A stretch of 64,000 bases of DNA. Origin: Leucobacter denitrificans. GTDB lineage: Bacteria; Actinomycetota; Actinomycetes; Actinomycetales; Microbacteriaceae. The DNA lies in NCBI RefSeq assembly GCF_014396385.1, contig NZ_CP060716.1, forward strand, positions 434,001 to 498,000. Reading direction: 5' to 3'. This document shows positions 1 through 8,451 of this stretch, piece after piece (positions within the stretch are counted from its first letter, which is position 1; every line of letters begins with the position of its first letter). Both the position numbers and the translations under genes were made by a program. The notes beneath the pieces were generated by a model. That model was not told where the DNA came from. It was given only the letters and a program-made list of their open reading frames with translations, and did no database searches.

Positions 1-87
1 GAGTTGAATGACGTCAGCATTCAACTCAATGATGTGCTCGATAGCACGTTACCGACGCCAACAGAGGAGCCCGCTCCAAGCGGGTAG
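1..87 (+). CDS. C-terminal end of an unidentified protein (5' truncated by window)
   Basis: Frame 1 is open from the first base to a TAG at 85-87 and gives 28 residues ending in the proline/glutamate-rich stretch LPTPTEEPAPSG. The composition looks like a real acidic C-terminal tail and not a shadow frame, but the fragment is too short to identify. It lies on the same strand as the tRNA and thrS that follow. No function is proposed. Confidence 0.4.
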   Translation, partial: ELNDVSIQLNDVLDSTLPTPTEEPAPSG

Positions 88-193
88 TTACGACTGCCGT
101 GGTCACCGCCGCTCACTCAACCTCAGATGTGAGTTCGGAGTTGGATACGTGTATGATCATTCAGGTTGCCGCGATGTTTTACACAAGCGGAAC

Positions 194-269
194 GGGCGAT
201 TGGCGCAGTTGGTAGCGCGCTTCCTTCACACGGAAGAGGTCATCAGTTCGAGTCTGGTATCGCCCACCA
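194..269 (+). tRNA. tRNA-Val (anticodon CAC), CCA encoded
   Basis: A full cloverleaf is visible. The acceptor stem GGGCGAT pairs with ATCGCCC, the D arm contains AGTTGGTAG, the anticodon loop TTCACAC lies between CTTCC and GGAAG and gives anticodon CAC, and the T arm contains GTTCGAGTC. The discriminator A266 is followed by an encoded CCA at 267-269. A TATGAT hexamer at 152-157 is a plausible -10 box. Confidence 0.95.
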
Positions 270-350
270 TTTACAACCGTTGTTCACGCGCTAAGGCACT
301 CGACTCATAGCGATCTGCGCGTGCCAAGACTCGGCCATGGCGCTACCCGG

Positions 351-356
351 TAGAAT
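351..356 (+). promoter_or_regulatory. Putative -10 box for thrS
   Basis: TAGAAT sits 36 bases before the thrS GTG and downstream of the tRNA-Val gene. No convincing -35 box is visible at the usual distance, which is common for actinobacterial promoters. A purine-rich Shine-Dalgarno (AAGGGA, near 380-385) precedes the GTG at 393. Confidence 0.4.
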
Positions 357-392
357 CGATCTGTTATGTATCGTCTCCGAAGGGAATGCTAA

Positions 393-2359
393 GTGGCCGA
401 CGGCTTCGCACTGTTCACCGACCGCTCTGTTGTCGCAATGCGCGTTAACGGTGAACTCCGAGATCTCGCACATCAAGTGTCTGACACGGATGAGGTGGAG
501 CCAGTCACGATCACGTCGGAGGACGGACTGAATATCCTGCGCCACTCTGCAGCGCACATTCTTGCTCAGGCTGTGCAGAACATTAACCCAGAAACCAAGC
601 TTGGTATTGGGCCACCCATAACCGACGGCTTCTACTACGACTTCGACCCTGAGGAGTCTTTCACCCCCGAACACCTCAAGGCTCTCGAAAAAGAGATGCA
701 GAAGATTGTGAAGCAGGGGCAGCGTTTTGTGCGCCGCGTCGTAAGTGAAGACGAAGCACGCACTGAGCTCGCAAACGAACCCTACAAACTTGAACTTATT
801 GGGCTCAAGGGGGAGCGGATCAGGGGTCTGACAACGAGAACGTTGAAGTCGGCGGTGCCGAGCTCACGATTTACGACAATATTGACCCCAAGACCGGTGA
901 GACGCGTTGGAAGGATCTGTGCCGGGGCCCGCATCTTCCGAATACCAAGATGATTGGTAATGGTTGGGCACTTACGCGCTCTGCCGGCGCATATTGGCGT
1001 GGCAGCGAGAAGAACCCCATGCTGCAGCGAATTTACGGAACAGCATGGCCCACAAAAGACGAACTTCGTGCCTACCAAACCAGACTTGAGGAAGCAGCTA
1101 AGCGTGACCACCGCAAGCTTGGCGTCGAAATGGATCTTTTCAGTTTCCCTGACGAGATTGGCTCTGGTCTCGCAGTATTCCACCCGAAGGGTGGAATCAT
1201 TCGGCACGAAATCGAGTCGTTCATGCGTGATGAGCTATTGAAAAACGGCTACGAGATGGTGAACAGCCCGCACATTACCAAGGGCACACTTTTTGAGACC
1301 AGCCAGCACCTCAATTGGTACAAAGAGGGCATGTTCCCTGCGATGCACCTTGACGAAGTGGCCGATAACGATGGTCATGTGGTGAAGCAGGGGCAAGATT
1401 ACTATCTCAAGCCGATGAACTGCCCGTTCCACAACCTCATTTTTAGAGCCCGAGCACGGAGCTACCGAGAGCTCCCACTTCGTCTCGCAGAATTTGGCAC
1501 CGTCTACCGTTACGAAAAGAGCGGTACGCTCTCGGGACTCACACGTGTGCGCGGTTTAACTCAGGACGACGCCCACATCTATGTCACCGATGACCAGGTG
1601 AAAGACGAAATCAAGCGACAGCTCGATTTCGTCTTCGCAACGCTTCGGGCTTATGGCCTCGATGATTTCTACCTTGAGCTCTCAACCCGTGATCCCGAGA
1701 AGTCTGTAGGCAGCGACGAGCAGTGGGAAGTCGCGACGGAAACCCTGCGCGCGGTAGGCGTTGAATCTGGCCTTGAGCTGGTGGACGACCCGGGTGGTGC
1801 AGCCTTCTACGGGCCGAAGATTTCGGTTCAGGCACGAGACGCGATCGGTCGCACTTGGCAACTCTCAACCGTGCAACTCGACTTCAACCAGCCCGAGTTG
1901 TTTGAGCTCGAGTACGCAGCCGCTGACGGTACGCGCAAGCAACCTATTATGATCCACCGTGCTCTACTCGGTTCGATAGAGCGGTTCTTTGCGATTCTGC
2001 TCGAGCACTACGCAGGTGCCTTCCCCGTCTGGCTTTCGCCCCAGCAAGTAGTCGGAATTCCCGTCGCTGAAGAATATGGATCGTATCTCGACGGAGTCAT
2101 TGAACAGCTCAAACTGCAGGGCGTTCGTGCGGAGGTCGATCACTCAGATGACCGCATGCCAAAGAAGATTCGCACGCACACGAAAGCGAAGGTTCCGTTC
2201 CAACTTATCGCGGGCGAAGAAGATCGAGCTGCAGGGGCCGTGAGTTTCCGTTTCCGGGATGGCACCCAAATGAACGGGGTGCCCGTGGATGAGGCGATCC
2301 ACCGTATCGTGCGTGCGATTCAGAGCCGCGAGCAGGTTAATACCGCCTGGACGGAATGA
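393..2359 (+). CDS. thrS: Threonyl-tRNA synthetase, reading frame broken by an apparent 1-base deletion
   Basis: ThrRS charges tRNA-Thr with threonine and edits mischarged Ser-tRNA. Joined across the break it is about 655 residues, the usual bacterial length. Visible in order: TGS domain, editing-domain motif HSAAH, class II core with the zinc cysteine in LKPMNCPFH, motif 2 around [11 protein letters not shown], histidine in DDAHIY, motif 3 [12 protein letters not shown] and an anticodon-binding C-terminus. The frame opened by GTG 393 ends at 951-953. The homologous continuation ([15 protein letters not shown]) is in the frame of ATG 950 and becomes open at about 812. A run of five G at 809-813 would need six to restore the frame. 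Because the gene is essential and intact otherwise, a sequencing error in the homopolymer is more likely than a real pseudogene. It overlaps the next gene by 4 bases (ATGA). Confidence 0.9.
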
Positions 2360-2937
2360 CCAATATGGCTACATCAGAAGCGGCCGCTACAGAAACCCCG
2401 GGTGAGCGGGGGACTGTTTGGGTTGAGAATGACGTGCAGCGACTATGGGTACCGCATCGCATGGCGTATGTCGCCGATCACCATCAGCCAGATCACACTG
2501 ATTGCCCATTTTGTGCCGCACCGAGCCACGACGATAAGGAATCACTCATCGTCGCTCGCGGCAAGACGAGTTACGTAATCCTCAATCTATTTCCATACAA
2601 CAGCGGACATATGCTCGTATGTCCGTACCGGCATGTAGCCCAATACGATGACGCGACTCCGGAAGAAATTGCTGAGATTGGTCTGCTCACTCAAATCGCA
2701 ATGCGTGCTGCGAGAACCACACTGAAATGTGATGGATTCAATATTGGAATGAACCAGGGGGAGGTCGCAGGTGCGGGGATAGCTGCCCATCTTCACCAGC
2801 ACATCGTTCCTCGTTGGACGTCTGACTCCAATTTCTTTCCGATTATTGGACGCACAAAAGCGATGCCGCAGTTGCTCGGTGAAGTTCGAGATCTGATCGC
2901 AGCTACTTGGGCAGACCCTCCCGATACTGGGAACTGA
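2356..2937 (+). CDS. HIT-family nucleotide hydrolase/phosphorylase
   Basis: A histidine-triad protein of 193 residues. The catalytic triad HLHQHIV is at residues 145-151 (H145, H147, H149), and there is a CPFC pair at 50-53 that could bind zinc with a nearby histidine. Actinobacterial members beside thrS are related to diadenosine tetraphosphate phosphorylases; that specificity is inferred from family and context, not proven here. The ATG overlaps the thrS stop (ATGA), which indicates translational coupling. A second in-frame ATG at 2365 is an alternative start. Confidence 0.9.
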   Translation: MTNMATSEAAATETPGERGTVWVENDVQRLWVPHRMAYVADHHQPDHTDCPFCAAPSHDDKESLIVARGKTSYVILNLFPYNSGHMLVCPYRHVAQYDDATPEEIAEIGLLTQIAMRAARTTLKCDGFNIGMNQGEVAGAGIAAHLHQHIVPRWTSDSNFFPIIGRTKAMPQLLGEVRDLIAATWADPPDTGN

Positions 2938-2994
2938 ACCCCAAGGCACGGTTACGATTTACAGACAACACAGGTTTAAGAAAGAGGTCTTCCC

Positions 2995-3762
2995 ATGGCC
3001 GGTCACTCCAAATGGGCAACAACGAAGCATAAGAAGGCAATCCTTGACTCACGGCGCGCGAAGGCGTTTGCCAAATACATCAAGGTAATCGAGGTCGCTG
3101 CTCGTATTGGCGGCCCAGATCTGGCAGGTAACCCTGCACTCGCCGATGCGGTGCACAAGGCGAAGAAAAACTCGGTGCCTGGTGACAATATCGACCGGGC
3201 GATCAAGCGAGGTGCGGGGCTCACTGGCGAGTCTGTCGAATATTTCGACACAATGTACGAGGCATACGGACCAAACGGCGTGGCGTTGATGGTCGAGTGC
3301 CTCACAGACAACAAAAACCGTGCGGCAGCCGAGGTACGCACCGCGCTCAGCCGCAATGGTGCGACACTCGCAGATCCAGGGAGCGTTGCGTACAACTTCG
3401 AACGCAAGGGCGTCATCACGGTTCCCTCAGAGGGAACAACGGAAGACGACGTACTTCTCGCCGTGCTCGAGGCCGGTGCTGAAGAAGTGACCCGCACGCC
3501 AAATGGTGAAGCGTTCGAGGTCATCACAGACGCTTCTGACCTTTTCGCGGCCCGCACTTCGCTCGTCGATGCGGGAATTGACTACGATGCCGCTGATGTC
3601 GAGTTCGTTCCGAACCTGAAGATAGAGATTGATGCGGAGACCGCCAAGAAGGTCTTCCGAATTATCGATGCGTTGGAAGACAGTGACGACGTGCAAAACG
3701 TGTACTCGAACTTCGACCTGACACCTGAAGTTCAGGCTGAACTCGCGAACGACGATGACTAA
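2995..3762 (+). CDS. YebC/PmpR-family (TACO1-like) regulatory protein
   Basis: A protein of 255 residues that opens with the family signature [15 protein letters not shown] and carries the [13 protein letters not shown] motif. The family is described both as a transcriptional regulator and as a ribosome-associated factor that helps translation of proline runs. The start is supported by AAGAAAGAGG about 5 bases upstream. It directly precedes ruvC, the usual actinobacterial order. The usual downstream ruvA and ruvB are absent here. Confidence 0.93.
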   Translation: MAGHSKWATTKHKKAILDSRRAKAFAKYIKVIEVAARIGGPDLAGNPALADAVHKAKKNSVPGDNIDRAIKRGAGLTGESVEYFDTMYEAYGPNGVALMVECLTDNKNRAAAEVRTALSRNGATLADPGSVAYNFERKGVITVPSEGTTEDDVLLAVLEAGAEEVTRTPNGEAFEVITDASDLFAARTSLVDAGIDYDAADVEFVPNLKIEIDAETAKKVFRIIDALEDSDDVQNVYSNFDLTPEVQAELANDDD

Positions 3763-3766
3763 CTGA

Positions 3767-4381
3767 TTGCCCGAGTTGCGCATCATCGGTATTGACCCCG
3801 GTCTCACAAGGCTCGGCGTCGGAATTGTCAGCTCAGAGGGTGGGCGAAAGCTCACCTTCGAGCACGTTGAGGTGATGCGCAGCCCAGCTTCAGAGGACAC
3901 ACCCGCACGACTACATTTACTCGGCGGTGCGTTGGAGCGGCTATTCGATGGTGAACGACCAGATGCGATAGTGCTCGAGCGGGTATTTGCTCAGCAAAAC
4001 CTGCCGAGCGTTATGGGCGTCGCTCAGATCAGTGGTGTGGTGATGTTTCTCGCCGAGCAGCGCGGTATTCCTGTGACTCTGTACACGCCAAACGAAGTGA
4101 AGTCGCAGGTCACAGGATACGGCGCCGCAGACAAAGCGCAGGTCACAGCAATGGTCACACGTCTGCTTGGGCTCGCTGCGCCGCCTCAGCCTGCGGATGC
4201 GGCTGACGCTCTCGCACTTGCGATTACCCACGCGTGGCGCCTCGGAAGGGGTGGCTCCCAGCAGCGTTTGTCTCGCAGCTCAGTCGCGGGAGGGCCTGGG
4301 GAGACCCCGGCTCAGCGCGCGTGGCGTGAAGCGGAATCGAAGCTTGGTCGGCGTCGCAGCGGGCCAATTGGCAGGAGTTAG
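3767..4381 (+). CDS. ruvC: Holliday-junction resolvase RuvC
   Basis: RuvC cuts Holliday junctions symmetrically during recombination, normally with RuvAB. The fold signature IGIDPGLTR puts the first catalytic aspartate at residue 10; ERVFAQQNLPSV carries the catalytic glutamate, and DAADALALAITHAW the C-terminal aspartates. The 204-residue protein has a basic tail of about 40 residues (from GSQQRLSRSS) beyond the catalytic fold. TTG 3767 begins 4 bases after the yebC stop; TTG 3776 (LRIIGIDPG) would match many homologues better, and neither has a strong Shine-Dalgarno. The stop is 2 bases before recO. Confidence 0.93.
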   Translation: MPELRIIGIDPGLTRLGVGIVSSEGGRKLTFEHVEVMRSPASEDTPARLHLLGGALERLFDGERPDAIVLERVFAQQNLPSVMGVAQISGVVMFLAEQRGIPVTLYTPNEVKSQVTGYGAADKAQVTAMVTRLLGLAAPPQPADAADALALAITHAWRLGRGGSQQRLSRSSVAGGPGETPAQRAWREAESKLGRRRSGPIGRS

Positions 4382-4383
4382 CA

Positions 4384-5118
4384 GTGGCGCTCTACCGGGA
4401 AACTGGCGTGGTGCTCCGAACCCAGAAACTCGGTGAAGCGGATCGGATCATCACGATGTTCACCAGGGGGCGAGGTATTCTCCGTGCGGTCGCAAAGGGC
4501 GTGCGCCGCACCTCGTCAAAGTTCGGTGCACGACTCGAACCGTTCATGGTGGCGGATCTGCAGTGTTTCGAAGGGCGTACGCTTGACACGATCACCCAGG
4601 CTGAAACGCTCGGTGCATACGGGCCAAAAATCAGTCTTGACTACGAAGCGTTTCGGGCAGGAAATGTCATCGCGGAAACTGCGGAGCGCATCGGAGAAGG
4701 AGATGCATCGCCCGAGCAGTTCGTGTTGCTCGTCGGGGCGCTGCGAACACTCGCAGCGGGAAAGATTGCTGTTTCGCTCGTACGCGATGGTTACCTACTT
4801 CGCGCAATGAGTATCGCTGGTTGGACGCCGGGGTTAAACGAGTGCGTGAAGTGTGGCGCGGCAGCCCCAGACGACACACCACATCAGTATTTTTCGGTTC
4901 CGCTTGGTGGGGTGGTCTGTGACGCTTGCCGGTTGGCCGGTATCCCCAAGCTTGATGCAGAAACGGTGTTGTTGCTACGGGCACTGCTTGCGGGTGATTG
5001 GGAGACGGCGGTGGGTGCGTCGAAGCGATCCCAAGATCAGGCAACAGGCATCATTGCGGCTTATACACAATGGCATCTTGAGCGCGGGTTACGCACACTC
5101 TCCCAACGGAATTTCTGA
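4384..5118 (+). CDS. recO: DNA repair protein RecO
   Basis: RecO anneals single strands and loads RecA with RecR in gap repair. The N-terminal OB fold is seen in YRETGVVLRTQKLGEADRI, and a four-cysteine zinc site is visible at C154-C157 and C179-C182. The length of 244 residues is typical. The GTG start follows ruvC by 2 bases, so it is probably co-transcribed. In most actinobacteria recO follows era or leuA, so the ruvC-recO junction is unusual. Confidence 0.93.
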   Translation: MALYRETGVVLRTQKLGEADRIITMFTRGRGILRAVAKGVRRTSSKFGARLEPFMVADLQCFEGRTLDTITQAETLGAYGPKISLDYEAFRAGNVIAETAERIGEGDASPEQFVLLVGALRTLAAGKIAVSLVRDGYLLRAMSIAGWTPGLNECVKCGAAAPDDTPHQYFSVPLGGVVCDACRLAGIPKLDAETVLLLRALLAGDWETAVGASKRSQDQATGIIAAYTQWHLERGLRTLSQRNF

Positions 5119-5145
5119 GGATCAGCTTCGCCAGCTGAACGGCAA

Positions 5146-5151
5146 TAGAAT
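5146..5151 (+). promoter_or_regulatory. Putative -10 box placing uppS on a leaderless mRNA
   Basis: TAGAAT is followed by exactly six bases and then the uppS ATG, so the expected transcription start falls on the A of ATG. There is no Shine-Dalgarno before this ATG. Confidence 0.55.
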
Positions 5152-5157
5152 CGCAGC

Positions 5158-5946
5158 ATGCCTGAAGCCCCAAAAACACTCGTCCCGATCGATTGGACAG
5201 GTGAGTACCCACCATCCTTCTCGGGGCCCGCGCCAGCGCATGTGGCCATTGTCATGGATGGTAATGGACGCTGGGCAAACCAACGGGGTCTACCGCGCGT
5301 AGAGGGCCACCGTATGGGCGAACAGGTGCTCCTCGATGTGGTCGCTGGCGCAATTCAGGCTGGGGTGAAGCACTTGAGCGTTTATGCCTTCTCGACTGAG
5401 AATTGGCGCCGCTCACCCGACGAGGTTCGTTTTCTCATGGGATTTAATCGAGATGTTTTAAGACGTCGTCGTGAACAACTCAACGCGTGGAACGTGCGAA
5501 TGCGCTGGGCCGGCCGAAGGCCAAGACTTTGGGGCTCAGTCATCAAAGAACTCAAGACCGCAGAAGAGTATACGAAACGCAACACCGGTCTCACGCTCAC
5601 GATGTGCGTGAATTACGGAGGCCGCAACGAACTTACTGACGCAGTGAAGAGGATAGCCCACGAGGTCGCAGAAGGCCGACTGTCGCCTAACGGCGTCACA
5701 GAGCGTGTGATTGAGCGGCATCTTTACGTGCCCGAACTTCCGAATGTGGATCTGTTCATCCGCAGCTCAGGTGAGCAACGAACAAGCAATTTCCTCCTGT
5801 GGCAATCTGCGTACGCTGAGATGGTGTTTCTCGATCAGCTTTGGCCGGATTTTTCGCGAAGAGATTTGTGGGAGGCGATCCAGATCTTTCACGATCGCGA
5901 CCGACGGTTCGGGGGAGCGGTCGACAAACCGAAGAATGCTAGCTGA
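5158..5946 (+). CDS. uppS: Isoprenyl transferase (undecaprenyl diphosphate synthase family)
   Basis: A cis-prenyltransferase of 262 residues that extends allylic diphosphates with isopentenyl diphosphate to make the lipid carrier for cell-wall synthesis. The substrate-binding motif [17 protein letters not shown] is at residues 28-44 with the catalytic aspartate D34, and the C-terminal [16 protein letters not shown] motif is present. Chain length cannot be told from sequence: actinobacteria often have one short- and one long-chain paralogue. It follows recO in the usual actinobacterial order. Confidence 0.93.
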   Translation: MPEAPKTLVPIDWTGEYPPSFSGPAPAHVAIVMDGNGRWANQRGLPRVEGHRMGEQVLLDVVAGAIQAGVKHLSVYAFSTENWRRSPDEVRFLMGFNRDVLRRRREQLNAWNVRMRWAGRRPRLWGSVIKELKTAEEYTKRNTGLTLTMCVNYGGRNELTDAVKRIAHEVAEGRLSPNGVTERVIERHLYVPELPNVDLFIRSSGEQRTSNFLLWQSAYAEMVFLDQLWPDFSRRDLWEAIQIFHDRDRRFGGAVDKPKNAS

Positions 5947-5984
5947 CTATTGACGACCCGGCGATCTGAGAGAATGGATCCGCA

Positions 5985-7172
5985 ATGACTACTTCCACTC
6001 TTCGCGATCAGCGCCTAAACATAGGGCCACTCGTACTCGACGTTCCCGTCGTGCTTGCCCCGATGGCCGGCATTACGAACACCGCATTCCGCAGGCTCTG
6101 CCGCGAATACGGCGCGGGACTCTATGTGAGTGAAATGATTACGAGCCGCGCGCTCGTCGAGCGAACCCCGGCCTCGATGCGGCTCATTAAGCACCACGAA
6201 AGCGAAACCACCCGGTCGATTCAGCTTTACGGCGTTGACCCAAATACCGTTGCTGACGCAGTGCGCATGCTCGTCGACGAAGACCTCGCAGACCATATCG
6301 ATCTCAATTTTGGGTGCCCTGTTCCGAAGGTCACGAGAAAGGGCGGCGGCGCGGCTCTGCCTTGGAAGAGCGATCTGTTTCGATCAATCGTCGAGGGCGC
6401 GGTTCGCGCAGCAGGCGATATTCCGCTCACGGTCAAAATGCGCAAGGGAATTGATGCGGATCATCTGACCTTCCTAGACGCCGCGCGTGCTGCAGAAGGT
6501 GCGGGCGTCGCCGCGATAGCGCTTCACGGCCGCACCGCAAATGAGTTTTATTCCGGCAAAGCTGACTGGGATGCAATCGCTACGTTGAAGGACACGATCA
6601 CGAGCGTTCCGGTTCTTGGCAATGGGGATATTTGGGCGGCTGAAGATGCGATCCGAATGGTGCGCGAGACCGGATGCGACGGTGTCGTAGTGGGGCGCGG
6701 CTGCCTCGGCCGACCCTGGTTATTCGGAGATCTCGCTGCGGCGTTCCGTGCTGAGGACGGCCGCATTTCTCAGGAGGAAGCGAGCGCAAGCATTGCCAGG
6801 CCCGCACTTGGTTTCGTCATGGATGCGATGAGGCGGCACACCGAACTTCTCATTGAATTCTTCGATGGTGATGAATTGCGTGCATGTCGCGATATTCGTA
6901 AGCATGTTGCCTGGTACTACAAGGGCTACGGGGTCGGCGGAGATATCCGACGTTCACTTGCGATGGTTGAAACACTCGAGAATATGGACGAGATATTCTC
7001 CACGATGGATCGAGAGCTTCCGTATCCGGGCATTGGGGCAGAGGGCCAGCGCGGCCGCGCAGGTAGCCCGAAGCAGCCTAAGCTTCCGGATGGATGGCTG
7101 AACTCCCGCGCAAGCACAGACATTGACTTTGCTGAACTCGCTGAGGCCGAGCGAGACGACTCGGGTGGATAG
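5985..7172 (+). CDS. dusB: tRNA-dihydrouridine synthase (DusB-type)
   Basis: A flavoenzyme that reduces uridines in the tRNA D loop with FMN and NADPH. The N-terminal VVLAPMAGITNTAFRRL is the DUS signature. NFGCPVPKVTRKGGGAAL holds the catalytic cysteine C111, and GNGDIW and VGRGCLGRPWLF are TIM-barrel phosphate-binding segments. Length 395 residues, slightly longer than E. coli DusB because of a low-conservation C-terminus. It lies between uppS and dgt on the same strand, and a weak TTGACG lies upstream at 5950. Confidence 0.93.
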   Translation: MTTSTLRDQRLNIGPLVLDVPVVLAPMAGITNTAFRRLCREYGAGLYVSEMITSRALVERTPASMRLIKHHESETTRSIQLYGVDPNTVADAVRMLVDEDLADHIDLNFGCPVPKVTRKGGGAALPWKSDLFRSIVEGAVRAAGDIPLTVKMRKGIDADHLTFLDAARAAEGAGVAAIALHGRTANEFYSGKADWDAIATLKDTITSVPVLGNGDIWAAEDAIRMVRETGCDGVVVGRGCLGRPWLFGDLAAAFRAEDGRISQEEASASIARPALGFVMDAMRRHTELLIEFFDGDELRACRDIRKHVAWYYKGYGVGGDIRRSLAMVETLENMDEIFSTMDRELPYPGIGAEGQRGRAGSPKQPKLPDGWLNSRASTDIDFAELAEAERDDSGG

Positions 7173-8427
7173 TGTGAGGCAACCGAATAGGCGCTATTCC
7201 GAAGCAGATTTCGAGCGATTCGTACCTGAGCACCACAGCGGAAACCGAAGCGATTTCGAGCGCGATCGTGCGCGTGTGATTCACTCTTCTGGCCTGCGCA
7301 AGCTCGCTGCAAAAACTCAGGTGTTGAGCCCAACTGCGGGCATAGATTTCGCACGCAATCGGCTGACTCACTCACTCGAAGTAGCCCAGATCGGCCGCGA
7401 ACTTGCCGCTGCACTTGGTCTCGACAGGGACCTGGTAGATGCAGCCTGCCTCACGCACGACCTTGGCCATCCTCCGTTTGGTCACAACGGTGAACGGGCG
7501 CTTGCCGACTGGGCGAGCGACGCCGGAGGCTTCGAAGGGAATGCACAGACGCTTCGCATTCTCACGCGTCTCGAAGCAAAGCGTTTTACAGACGAGGGCG
7601 TAAGTGCTGGATTAAATCTCACCCGAGCAGCACTCGATGCGAGCTGCAAGTACCCCTGGTCTTTGGCTGAGGCCTCGCCCGGCAGCGCCAAGTTTGGTTA
7701 TTACGAGGATGACCGCCCCGTCTTTGAGTGGATGCGAAGGGGCGCGCCAGACCGCATCAAATGCATTGAGGCACAGACAATGGACCTCTCTGACGATATT
7801 GCCTATTCGGTGCACGATTTCGAAGACGCGATAGTGAGTGAGTACATCGATCCACTCATTCTTACGTCGCGCTCGGGGCACGACTCACTCATTGCAGACG
7901 TTGCTGATTGGGCCGGCGGTTCATTTACTGCGGATGAACTCTCGGAAGCTTACGATCGCCTCGCAACAACGAAAACCTGGCTCACGCGTTGGGACGGTTC
8001 GAGAAGAGATCAGGCCAAGCTTAAGAACTTTACGAGCGACGTGATTGGGCGGTTTGCCCGTGCCGCGATCAGAGCCACCCAAGAAGCAGTGGATCGCAGC
8101 ATCGTTTCTGGATACGGGGCAAGCATTGTGGTGCCTCACGAGATCCATGCAGAAATTGCGGTGCTCAAAGGCATTGTTGCAGCGTTTGTGATGTCGAGCG
8201 GAAGACGACAGCCCACTTACCGTAAGCAACGAGAACTGCTTACGGAACTACTCGATGCGCTCTGGGCTGCGGGTGAACAAGAGCTGGAACCAGCGTTTGT
8301 CGCTGACTTTCGTGCCGCACAAAATGATCACGAGGCTCAGCGTGTCATCGTCGATCAAGTGGCCTCACTCACGGATCAATCGGCGATCTCCTGGCACCGT
8401 AGGCTTTGCGAAGTACCCCTCGTCTGA
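7165..8427 (+). CDS. dgt: Deoxyguanosinetriphosphate triphosphohydrolase-like protein
   Basis: An HD-domain dNTPase that splits dNTPs to deoxynucleosides and triphosphate, controlling dNTP pools. The metal ligands are in RLTHSLEV (H69) and THDLGHPPFGH (H98-D99). The frame opens as far back as 7123, but the likely start is GTG 7165, overlapping the dusB stop by 8 bases, or GTG 7174 just after it; both lack a clear Shine-Dalgarno. The order dgt-dnaG is conserved in actinobacteria. Confidence 0.9.
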   Translation: MDSVRQPNRRYSEADFERFVPEHHSGNRSDFERDRARVIHSSGLRKLAAKTQVLSPTAGIDFARNRLTHSLEVAQIGRELAAALGLDRDLVDAACLTHDLGHPPFGHNGERALADWASDAGGFEGNAQTLRILTRLEAKRFTDEGVSAGLNLTRAALDASCKYPWSLAEASPGSAKFGYYEDDRPVFEWMRRGAPDRIKCIEAQTMDLSDDIAYSVHDFEDAIVSEYIDPLILTSRSGHDSLIADVADWAGGSFTADELSEAYDRLATTKTWLTRWDGSRRDQAKLKNFTSDVIGRFARAAIRATQEAVDRSIVSGYGASIVVPHEIHAEIAVLKGIVAAFVMSSGRRQPTYRKQRELLTELLDALWAAGEQELEPAFVADFRAAQNDHEAQRVIVDQVASLTDQSAISWHRRLCEVPLV

Positions 8428-8438
8428 CCCGTTGCCGA

Positions 8439-8444
8439 TAGACT
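8439..8444 (+). promoter_or_regulatory. Putative -10 box placing dnaG on a leaderless mRNA
   Basis: TAGACT stands 7 bases before the dnaG ATG and no Shine-Dalgarno lies between, which fits a transcript beginning at or next to the start codon. Confidence 0.5.
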
Positions 8445-8451
8445 CTGCGCT

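Noticed and set aside
8..310. 100-codon frame across the start of the window
   Set aside because: It runs through the tRNA-Val gene and has a random composition; the real coding signal at the edge is the short frame ending at 87.
800..830. Programmed -1 frameshift in thrS
   Set aside because: No slippery heptamer with a clear downstream pseudoknot or hairpin is visible, and thrS is not known to use one; a missing G is simpler. It stays open only as a test in the finding.
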